Assembly (NCBI GenBank): GCA_023140035.1
Contig: JAGLML010000046.1
Coordinates: 1-7,877 of the forward strand
Origin: Thermoplasmatales archaeon
GTDB taxonomy: Archaea; Thermoplasmatota; E2; DHVEG-1
Direction of reading: 5' to 3'
DNA length: 7,877 bases
Position 1 is the stretch's first letter. Every line of letters starts with the position of its first letter. The notes beneath the pieces were generated by a model that saw only the letters and a program-made list of their open reading frames with translations, made no database searches and was not told the DNA's origin. Position numbers and translations under genes: made by a program. Positions 1 through 5,230 of this stretch are shown piece by piece.

Positions 1-42
1 TTATTCACTTTTGGTTACATAGCTTGCTTTGACGGCTACCAA

Positions 43-207
43 CTATTTTTGTTCAAAACAATCAGGGTTTTTAGGAACACCGCCCATTTGTATTTCATAG
101 CCAAGGTCACATTTTAGTGCAGGGATATATTCCGTACACCCTCCCATTCCCTCACGTTTAATATGTCCATAATAACTATGAATACACTTTTTGCATTTAA
201 CCACCAT
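43..207 (-). CDS. Small cysteine-rich protein (54 aa), putative metal-binding
   Basis: This is a short gene found by reading the minus strand. The start ATG at 207 follows a strong GGAGGA site by five bases, and the frame ends at TAG (43-45). The product has five cysteines (5, 8, 24, 33, 50), beginning with a CKKC knuckle near the N-terminus. There is no signal peptide or membrane segment, so it should be cytoplasmic. The spacing suggests a small zinc- or iron-binding fold, but I do not recognise a named family. It has its own TATA-like promoter (about 247-262), so it need not be co-transcribed with the SemiSWEET gene just upstream. The frame continues after the TAG for 13 sense codons to a TAA at the window edge, which is probably chance. 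Function is unknown; that it is a real gene is fairly secure. Confidence 0.72.
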   Translation of the reverse strand: MVVKCKKCIHSYYGHIKREGMGGCTEYIPALKCDLGYEIQMGGVPKNPDCFEQK

Positions 208-246
208 TTTTCCTCCTCCAAAACTACAATTTCAAAACAGCTGTTT

Positions 247-262
247 CTTTAAAAACCCATTT
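247..262 (-). promoter_or_regulatory. TATA-like promoter of the cysteine-rich gene
   Basis: On the minus strand this reads ATGGGTTTTTAAAGAA, with the TATA-like core TTTTTAAA at 248-255. The core lies about 44 bases before the ATG at 207, so an archaeal start site about 25 bases downstream would leave a leader of roughly 20 bases that holds the GGAGG site. The block from here to the leader (224-256) matches 1218-1250 before the zinc-ribbon gene at 28 of 33 positions. Confidence 0.6.
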
Positions 263-278
263 AGATAAAGAATCCGTT

Positions 279-533
279 TCATTTACGCCACCCCACTATA
301 CATGCAATCAATAAGACAGTTATCAGTATCGTCAGTATGTTGCCAATAATGTAAATCAAATCTTCTATATAGAATGAATAAACAAGCAGTAGCGAAGCAC
401 CGACCAGTATCAAAATAAAAAAAGGCAAACTCAAATCTTCTACTGATTTTGTTTTGACAGTTTTTACAAGTTGAGGCAGGCCTGCAATGCAGATTACCAC
501 AATTCCAATCACGCCTATTGTTTCATAAATCAT
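279..533 (-). CDS. SemiSWEET-type PQ-loop sugar transporter (84 aa)
   Basis: This is a three-helix membrane protein of the MtN3/SWEET clan. Bacterial and archaeal SemiSWEETs are about 85-95 residues and work as dimers that move sugars or related small molecules down their gradient. Helices lie at about 5-22, 37-55 and 58-82. The PQ-loop signature GLPQ (Pro20-Gln21) is followed by the typical KTxKTKSxEDLSL segment, and the helix-3 asparagine expected at the substrate site is present (Asn65). An upstream TTG at 548 could extend it by five residues. I prefer the ATG at 533 because GAGG lies nine bases before it and the TTG falls on that site. The position usually held by a tryptophan in helix 2 appears to be leucine (Leu49), so the substrate may differ. 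It lies 60 bases after the lipoprotein gene and may share its transcript. Confidence 0.85.
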   Translation of the reverse strand: MIYETIGVIGIVVICIAGLPQLVKTVKTKSVEDLSLPFFILILVGASLLLVYSFYIEDLIYIIGNILTILITVLLIACIVGWRK

Positions 534-593
534 TTTGTTATTCCTCAATCTACTATTTCATTTCAACTATCAAGCGAGAATATTTAGGCATAT

Positions 594-1046
594 TCATCGT
601 TTTCCATTAAGATTGAATGTAGTATAATCTGTCTCGTCTATATTTTTCAAATCATATATCCATGGAGTACATGCACCCTCTGTAATAAGTTTTAATCCGC
701 ATTCAAATGTTTCATTTTCCTTAATGTTGTATTTCTCTAAGTAATTTTTATTAGGATACCAAGAATTTGTAAGCCTGAATTCATGTTCTTTCCCTGAAAT
801 AGTTTCATATAACGATATTTGTTCTTGTTTTATTGACTCATTATCATTCAATTCAAAAATAAATAGAACTTGATATTGACCTGATACATTTTCTACATCT
901 TCCGTTAAATTTTCAACTAACTTAACAGAGGTAATTGTTGCTATTCCGTTATAAGTATCATATGAACAAGGACCTCCTACACATCCACTCAACCCAACAC
1001 AGATGAGCAGAACAGCTATTCCGAGTATGATGAGATGTTTATTCAT
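594..1046 (-). CDS. Small secreted lipoprotein (150 aa), function unknown
   Basis: The N-terminus is a hydrophobic signal peptide ending in a lipobox, LSGC, with Cys22 as the predicted lipidated residue. The mature part would therefore be anchored outside the membrane. The mature chain has three more cysteines (27, 116, 126), several Asn-X-Ser/Thr sites and mostly beta-type sequence. The pattern CSYDTYNGIATITSV near the start and ITEGACTP near the end reminds me of a family of small secreted proteins that I cannot name. The ATG at 1046 is preferred over the in-frame ATG at 1052 because the GGTGA site is six bases before 1046 but touches 1052. The start overlaps the end of the zinc-ribbon gene by eight bases, so translation is probably coupled. 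No clear terminator follows before the SemiSWEET gene. Confidence 0.8.
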   Translation of the reverse strand: MNKHLIILGIAVLLICVGLSGCVGGPCSYDTYNGIATITSVKLVENLTEDVENVSGQYQVLFIFELNDNESIKQEQISLYETISGKEHEFRLTNSWYPNKNYLEKYNIKENETFECGLKLITEGACTPWIYDLKNIDETDYTTFNLNGKR

Positions 1047-1197
1047 GTCCATTCACCCCTCTGAACCCTTGAATCAATATTTTACCGCAATTGGGACATA
1101 TTATTTTGCCGTTTCCTCGGCTTTTAACAGTATCTACATTTCCTTTACTTGAAAAAGGTAAACGCCAACCACATGTCTTGCATTTAATGTGAAGCAT
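1039..1197 (-). CDS. Zinc-ribbon mini-protein (52 aa)
   Basis: This is a short gene read directly from the minus strand. The ATG at 1197 is preceded by GGAGG with eight bases between, and the stop TAA is at 1039-1041. Two CxxC knuckles (Cys6/Cys9 in CKTC and Cys34/Cys37 in CPNC), 24 residues apart, form a classic zinc ribbon, and the second is followed by GKIL as in many nucleic-acid or protein-binding ribbons. It has no membrane segment. Its last codons overlap the first codons of the lipoprotein gene in another frame, so the two form an operon with the ribbon first. A clear TATA-like box lies at 1242-1249. The ribbon could be a small regulator or adaptor, but nothing in the sequence settles its partner. 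Confidence 0.82.
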   Translation of the reverse strand: MLHIKCKTCGWRLPFSSKGNVDTVKSRGNGKIICPNCGKILIQGFRGVNGHE

Positions 1198-1241
1198 ACC
1201 TTTTGCCTCCTACAAATCTACAATTTCATAACATATAATTC

Positions 1242-1256
1242 TTTAAAAACATACCC
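1242..1256 (-). promoter_or_regulatory. TATA-like promoter of the zinc-ribbon/lipoprotein operon
   Basis: The minus strand reads GGGTATGTTTTTAAAG with the TTTTTAAA core about 48 bases before the ATG at 1197. The downstream leader (minus-strand TGAAATTGTAG, then GGAGG) is shared with the cysteine-rich gene at 43-207, and the same core recurs at 1501-1508. Repetition at the right distance from starts supports a true promoter. Confidence 0.62.
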
Positions 1257-1282
1257 TAACCTTGCAATTCTCATTGAAAAGT

Positions 1283-1438
1283 TTATTCAAAATCATCTGG
1301 CTTGAAGATGTGGGATTGAACCATCATAGGCATTACATAATAACCTTCGTTCATTGCTTTATCAACGATGTCAATCTTTCTTGTAAAAATCTTACTACTC
1401 CCGTCTGTCCAATGCCAAATGATTCCTGACATACCCAT
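1283..1438 (-). CDS. Small hypothetical protein (up to 51 aa), start uncertain
   Basis: This minus-strand frame ends at TAA (1283-1285) and codes for a soluble peptide with two tryptophans near the start (IIWHW) and a mixed charged C-terminal half. Starts are possible at ATG 1438 or ATG 1432; AGGA lies three bases before the first and nine before the second, so 1432 may be the real one. The frame stays open about 24 codons further upstream with protein-like sequence but no ordinary start codon, which hints at an N-terminal truncation or an unusual start. A promoter core like those of the neighbouring mini-genes lies at 1501-1508, but the leader element and GGAGG found in those genes are degraded here. 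I do not recognise a family. It may be an active mini-gene or a decaying remnant. Confidence 0.42.
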   Translation of the reverse strand: MGMSGIIWHWTDGSSKIFTRKIDIVDKAMNEGYYVMPMMVQSHIFKPDDFE

Positions 1439-1500
1439 CTTTCCTGTGTCGTACGAATTGGATATACAAATTGCATTACAAATAATTTTCTTTACTATTC

Positions 1501-1515
1501 TTTAAAAACATATCC
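1501..1515 (-). promoter_or_regulatory. TATA-like promoter, third copy of the mini-gene type
   Basis: The minus strand reads GGATATGTTTTTAAAG, close to the box at 1242-1256. It points toward the 1283-1438 frame, about 65-75 bases ahead of its ATGs, which is further than in the other two copies. The match is good but the leader beyond it has diverged. Confidence 0.45.
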
Positions 1516-1679
1516 TTATGCTGATTTCATTTCAACAATTAAAAAGATCATATAAGAAGACCTATTGGATAAAAACTACTTATGAAATCTAGTTATTTAT
1601 CTACATTATCACCTGCGAAAAAAATAGATAAAGGGAAGGTTGTTAAATGTTTTTTCTCACTAAAAGGAAGGATGTATAA

Positions 1680-1835
1680 TTGAAAGGATATAATTGGATG
1701 CCAAAGGAGAGAAACACCAAATTTCTTGGGAACATTAAAAGTAAAGCAGCTATCGACGATAAAATATTTAAGATGTGGAAGTCCGAATTACAAAAAGAGC
1801 TACCACCTTTTTGGGCATCAATGATGAAATTGTAA
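1680..1835 (+). CDS. Lone plus-strand mini-protein (45-51 aa), hypothetical
   Basis: The frame ends at TAA (1833-1835). It can start at TTG 1680 (51 residues; GGAAGG lies eight bases before it) or at ATG 1698 (45 residues; AAGGA lies nine bases before it). The product is basic and probably helical, with aromatic-rich ends (GYNWMPKERN near the start and ELPPFWASMMKL at the end) and no cysteines or membrane segment. Its well-formed amphipathic centre and paired ribosome sites make it look like a real gene despite its size. I cannot name a family. It is the only plus-strand gene among minus-strand neighbours in this half of the window, in a spacer of about 480 bases, so it must have its own promoter. 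An AT-rich stretch at 1618-1635 is a candidate. Confidence 0.5.
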   Translation: MKGYNWMPKERNTKFLGNIKSKAAIDDKIFKMWKSELQKELPPFWASMMKL

Positions 1836-1861
1836 AGATTAATCTAATACCTTATACCTTG

Positions 1862-1912
1862 GATTTCATCTCCACAACTACTCTCTAAGGAATTAAAAAA
1901 GAGAGAAGAGAG
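1862..1912 (-). terminator. T-rich terminator region after the 1921-3012 gene
   Basis: In the direction of transcription, the stop at 1921 is followed by a pyrimidine tract with TCTCTTTTTT and then TTAATTCC. A 6-bp inverted repeat (CTCTCT with AGAGAG) flanks the T-run. Archaeal terminators are mostly T-tracts, so this is plausible. The stretch 1862-1900 is also a close repeat of 3130-3166, which follows the next secreted gene. Confidence 0.45.
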
Positions 1913-1920
1913 GTTTTGGT

Positions 1921-3012
1921 TTATAGCCCTAGCATGTATCTTAGTATTGGGAACAGATGTGGGTGATTTTCTAGGAATCTCAGGAATAACTGGTTTATGT
2001 TGAATGCTCTGTTTTTCGGTGTTGCAAGAGATACATCTATTTCACAGTAGTCAGTAGAATCATCACTATTGACCACCTTTATTTTACCAGTGAAATTTTT
2101 ATTTTTTTCATTAGGAGCTTCTACGGTTACTGTTACAGTAGTCCAACTACCTTGTGGTAAACCCGTACCACTTGAAGGGCTAAATGTCCAATTGGTTCCC
2201 CAACTTGGTAGAGTGGTAGTTTCTACCGCCCAGTTAAGAAGTGAACCAGGATCACCATCGTTTCCAACTTGAAACGTACCCGTAACTGTGTCACCTGGTT
2301 TTACACCGGTCCAAACAAGACGACCTTTACAGATTAAATCAGGTTTAGGTTCTTCTCCAGTGATTACAAATGCAAAGTCAATCGGATCGGCTGCGCTCAA
2401 TGGGTCCCAAAGTGGAATCCAATTCCCTGGATTACCGAACACTGCGTTATCGTTCCAATGATCCTTTGAGGTCTTCCAGCCTATTGCCGGATAAGGAAAT
2501 GAGTAATATGGCATCTGAATTACTAGCCAGTAGATGACATCCTCTTCTTGTTCGAATGGATCTACGATGTCTACGATGTTGATCTGCCAATATTGCTGAT
2601 GATCATGCTCTATCCACATAGTAGTTGGATGATACCAGCCCTGATCTCCAGTCCAAGGACCTGCGATGATAAAATCTACATCTTGGAATGTTCTGCTCCA
2701 TAACAGTTCGTGAGGAGTAGAAGGCGGTCCAGGGTTGTTCGAGTAGATCTCAACCGAAATCCATGGTATGTCTTGTACTCCGTCATCTGCCCATGAGTAC
2801 CAGAAATGGATGTCTGTAACCGGTCCTGTTTCACTGCACATCCAGTCGTCACCAAGCCACCAGTCGTGAAAGTCCACGTCCCAACCATTTGGATCTGGTA
2901 ACTGTGGGAAATGCATTTTATGACCATCGCCTGGCTCCCAGTCCGCTAGAGCCACATTCGCAGTGCCTATCAACAGCATACATACAAAAATACCTATTAT
3001 TTTCTTTTTCAT
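1921..3012 (-). CDS. Secreted tryptophan-rich protein with Ig-like module and C-terminal tail (363 aa)
   Basis: The ATG at 3012 follows GGAGGT by eight to nine bases. Residues 1-23 form a signal peptide with an ALA-D cleavage site. Residues 24 to about 218 are a Trp/Asp-rich beta domain with PDPNGWDVDF, WMCSETGPVTDIHFW and later a WIEHDH segment. It resembles a secreted domain (I think DUF7901) found in bacteria and archaea, with unknown function. Residues 225-331 are an Ig-like module that starts DLICKG and ends YCEIDVSL, so Cys228 and Cys323 can close it by a disulfide. The same module occurs in the 5231-7051 protein. Residues 332-363 are a tail with PKNR, then an amphipathic segment FLRFLENHPHLFPILR, possibly a sorting or anchoring signal. 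It has its own promoter with the shared dyad, and is probably extracellular or surface-bound. Confidence 0.85.
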   Translation of the reverse strand: MKKKIIGIFVCMLLIGTANVALADWEPGDGHKMHFPQLPDPNGWDVDFHDWWLGDDWMCSETGPVTDIHFWYSWADDGVQDIPWISVEIYSNNPGPPSTPHELLWSRTFQDVDFIIAGPWTGDQGWYHPTTMWIEHDHQQYWQINIVDIVDPFEQEEDVIYWLVIQMPYYSFPYPAIGWKTSKDHWNDNAVFGNPGNWIPLWDPLSAADPIDFAFVITGEEPKPDLICKGRLVWTGVKPGDTVTGTFQVGNDGDPGSLLNWAVETTTLPSWGTNWTFSPSSGTGLPQGSWTTVTVTVEAPNEKNKNFTGKIKVVNSDDSTDYCEIDVSLATPKNRAFNINQLFLRFLENHPHLFPILRYMLGL

Positions 3013-3067
3013 AATTTTTTACCTCCATTCTCAAAAATAAAAATTGAGTAAAATAGATATATATAGT

Positions 3068-3115
3068 CTAGATTTAAAGCTTTCCATGATAATTTTATTG
3101 CAACATCTGTCACAA
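3068..3115 (-). promoter_or_regulatory. Promoter with 18-bp dyad, copy 1
   Basis: The minus strand carries a BRE/TATA-like GAAAGCTTTAAATCT about 60 bases before the ATG at 3012. Behind it, at 3098-3115, is the dyad TTGCAACATCTGTCACAA, which fits TTGNNACANNTGTNNCAA exactly. The 48 bases match 7104-7151 at 42 positions without gaps. A position just upstream of the BRE suits an activator site. Confidence 0.65.
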
Positions 3116-3129
3116 AAGGTTACTGTACT

Positions 3130-3187
3130 GATTTCATTTCCACATTTACTCTATGGAATTAAAAAAAAAGAAAATAAAAGAAAAGAT
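3130..3187 (-). terminator. T-rich terminator region after the beta-helix gene
   Basis: Directly after the TAA at 3188-3190, the transcribed strand runs through CTTTTCTTTTATTTTC and a nine-T tract. The piece beyond (3130-3166, reading TTAATTCC, then TGGAAATGAAATC) repeats the element at 1862-1900 with a two-base gap. It sits between this gene's stop and the dyad of the next gene. Confidence 0.5.
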
Positions 3188-4828
3188 TTAGATTGCAAAC
3201 GATGTAATATCATTTGGTTGGAGTGCGGGTCTGAAATCGATATCTATGCAAAGATACAGTGGGGTCGCTTTAAAACCGATGATTATTTTTGGAAGTATTC
3301 TTGGTCTATTCCAATAATTATTTTTCCATGTCGTATTGTATGATTCAAAGAAAGTAGCTAACCTATCGGTAAAATTGTGTTTAATCAAATTATTCTCAAG
3401 TAATTGATTATTTGAAGACCAATTAAGCGATATACCTTGAGAATTGTAAATAATGTTATTATTTAAAAAAACGTTCGATGGCGAATGGAATACATCAATT
3501 CCTAAATTACTATTTCTTTCGATGTTATTTTTTTCTATGTCATTATTGGTTGCTTCTCTTGTAAATTGTATCCCAATCAAATTATATGATATATTATTCA
3601 AAATTACGAGGTTTTCATTAGAGTTATCGATCTGGATACCAACTTTGCTCAGGGTAATAGTGTTTAATTCAACTGTGTTATCATCAGATCTCTCATACAT
3701 AATAAGACTTCCACTATTATTTAAATAATAGTTTTTGTGTATATAATTGGTGGTTGAACCCCAAAATGACATTCCAATAAAGTTTCCAATGATAGTATTA
3801 TTAAAAACATTGTTTCTTGTAGAATAACCGATAGACATGCCGTAATCATTATTTAGAATATGGTTTTTAAAGATAATATTATATGTACTATCTGTTATTT
3901 CAATACCAGTAAAGTTGCTATTAGTTATATTATTATTTTCTATTATGTTAAAAGAAGAATTTCCCAAGATAATTGCTTTGGAATTATAGGTTATCTTATT
4001 ATTTAGAATGATGTTTGTATTTGAATCTATTAGGCTTATTCCTACTTTACTGTTATTTATAATATTGTCACAGATACTATTGTTGTTAGAGTTTGATATG
4101 TCGATCCTTTCGTTATTAAAAAAATAAGAAGATGAAAAATTGTTTCCTACAATCTGGTTATAAGATGAAACACTCATTCCAATCCTGATGAGAGTGTTAT
4201 TTGAAATGGTATTGTTGGTTCCATTATACATATATATTCCTCTTTGAAGAGTATTGGTTGTGATTGTATTGTGAGAAGAGTGTGATATACTAATATCAAG
4301 TATATTATCAAAAAAAATGTTATTTTCTATTATGTTGTTATCCGTATTACCAACTCCTGTAAGTAACCCGATATAAGTAAACGAGATAATATTATCAGTG
4401 ATGGTGATGTTTTCGGACAGTATTAGTAAACCATAAGAACTACCAGTTGAGCAGTTTGTTATCGTGAATCCATGAATAAGGCAATTTGAAGCTTCTAATC
4501 TTACAACACTTCCGCTCCCCAATCCATCAATATAGGTCTCATATTTATTTTCACCTTTTATTTCCAAGTTTTTATTGATGATAATATGTTCAGGATAAAT
4601 TCCATTATAAACATAAATCGTATCCCAATCACTTGCGTTATCTATCGCGTCCTGTATCTTGCTATAGTTACCTGGTCCACTACCACCTACATACAAAATA
4701 CCTCTAGGAATGGTTGATTTAGTAGATGTTTTCATCATTACAGTTCCAGTTGATGGTACAACACTGGCTCCAACAAACAATACTATTATTCCTAAAACTA
4801 TTCCTTTTCTAACCATATTGTTTTTCAT
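3188..4828 (-). CDS. Secreted parallel beta-helix (PbH1/NosD-like) repeat protein (546 aa)
   Basis: The ATG at 4828 follows GGAGG by nine bases. Residues 1 to about 28 are a leader, RKGIVLGIIVLFVGASVVP, nearly identical to that of the 5231-7051 protein. Residues 44-92 form the N-terminal cap seen in many such proteins (LYVGGSGPGNYSKIQDAID, then DTIYVYNGIYPE and IKGE). Residues about 93-500 are a long run of roughly 22-residue rungs rich in NNIIxNN and GIxI turns, which stack into a right-handed parallel beta-helix. The end, NYWNRPRILPKIIIG to DFRPALQPNDI, matches the C-terminal cap I know from archaeal NosD-like surface proteins. Many Asn-X-Ser/Thr sites suggest glycosylation. Such proteins bind or cleave polysaccharides or act as adhesins; no catalytic set is evident. 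It is not the copper-inserting NosD itself, since no nitrous oxide reductase genes are near. Confidence 0.88.
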   Translation of the reverse strand: MKNNMVRKGIVLGIIVLFVGASVVPSTGTVMMKTSTKSTIPRGILYVGGSGPGNYSKIQDAIDNASDWDTIYVYNGIYPEHIIINKNLEIKGENKYETYIDGLGSGSVVRLEASNCLIHGFTITNCSTGSSYGLLILSENITITDNIISFTYIGLLTGVGNTDNNIIENNIFFDNILDISISHSSHNTITTNTLQRGIYMYNGTNNTISNNTLIRIGMSVSSYNQIVGNNFSSSYFFNNERIDISNSNNNSICDNIINNSKVGISLIDSNTNIILNNKITYNSKAIILGNSSFNIIENNNITNSNFTGIEITDSTYNIIFKNHILNNDYGMSIGYSTRNNVFNNTIIGNFIGMSFWGSTTNYIHKNYYLNNSGSLIMYERSDDNTVELNTITLSKVGIQIDNSNENLVILNNISYNLIGIQFTREATNNDIEKNNIERNSNLGIDVFHSPSNVFLNNNIIYNSQGISLNWSSNNQLLENNLIKHNFTDRLATFFESYNTTWKNNYWNRPRILPKIIIGFKATPLYLCIDIDFRPALQPNDITSFAI

Positions 4829-4877
4829 CCTTTTTTGCCTCCCCCAAACGAGTTTGGAATAGTTGCTATCAATTGAT

Positions 4878-4925
4878 CTAATTTAAATGTTTGGCATAAT
4901 ATAAATATTACAACATTTGCAACAA
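4878..4925 (-). promoter_or_regulatory. Promoter with 18-bp dyad, copy 2 (diverged)
   Basis: The minus strand has AAACATTTAAATTAG as BRE/TATA, about 55 bases before the ATG at 4828. At 4908-4925 the sequence TTACAACATTTGCAACAA keeps most of the dyad consensus, with the third base and the thirteenth base changed. The distance from TATA to dyad is 27 bases against 26 in the other two copies, so position is kept although the sequence has drifted. Confidence 0.55.
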
Positions 4926-5002
4926 CAGAAGTGTTTTTGTTTCCGATTAGTGGATGGTTGGCAGAGATTTCTTGGGTTTATCACATGGAGGGATTATCAA
5001 AA

Positions 5003-5055
5003 ACGATATGTATATATCGTATTATAATATGTGTCCATACGTATCATATAAATAG
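5003..5055. repeat. Cluster of short palindromes
   Basis: Three palindromes lie in 42 bases: ACGATAT-GTAT-ATATCGT (5003-5020, perfect 7-bp arms), TATTATAATA (5020-5029) and ATACGTAT (5037-5044). A TATA-like TATAAATAG follows at 5047-5055 on the plus strand. These could be regulator-binding sites, but no gene nearby clearly needs them, and AT-rich DNA yields such patterns by chance. Confidence 0.4.
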
Positions 5056-5230
5056 TTTTTCCAAATGGGTGCTTTGTGTAATTATTGTAAGGAATTAAAC
5101 AAAGAAAATGCGTTAGAGGTTTATTTCTGCTGTTCTATTAGATAATTTCAAGCAGGGTTTTTCCATCTAAATATTACTAATTCCCTAACTAACAAAGAAA
5201 CAGAGATTATTTTTGGTTTTATCACTTGTT

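Larger units (their letters stand above)
4829..5230. other. 402-base spacer: promoter, palindrome cluster, no convincing gene
   Basis: This is the longest gene-free stretch. It holds the promoter of the beta-helix gene (4878-4925), a group of palindromes at 5003-5055, and a short pyrimidine tract on the minus strand near 5191-5206 that may end the 5231-7051 transcript. Two plus-strand frames of 33 and 26 codons exist (4954-5055 and 5065-5145), but neither has a convincing ribosome site. Confidence 0.6.

Noticed and set aside
2069..2272. Plus-strand open frame of 67 codons
   Set aside because: It lies opposite the Ig-like module of the secreted gene, which has signal peptide, ribosome site and homology to another module in the window.
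2676..2927. Second minus-strand open frame of 83 codons inside the 1921-3012 gene
   Set aside because: It is the same DNA in a shifted frame; the main frame carries recognisable domains and this one has none.
3044..3343. Plus-strand open frame of 99 codons
   Set aside because: It crosses the dyad promoter and the 3' end of the beta-helix gene, has no ribosome site, and its sequence is the kind that AT-rich complements produce.
3453..3728. Plus-strand open frame of 91 codons
   Set aside because: It is the complement of beta-helix repeats; the hydrophobic look comes from the Asn/Ile-rich rungs read backwards.
3188..4828. Calling the beta-helix gene nosD
   Set aside because: The similarity is to the repeat fold only. 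No nitrous oxide reductase or copper-site partner is nearby, and the caps match archaeal surface proteins.
4954..5055. Plus-strand 33-codon frame
   Set aside because: It runs through the palindrome cluster, with no good ribosome site or promoter and no recognisable motif.
5065..5145. Plus-strand 26-codon frame with a CNYCKE knuckle
   Set aside because: It has no ribosome site, the upstream TATA-like box is too close to its ATG, and it is too short to judge.
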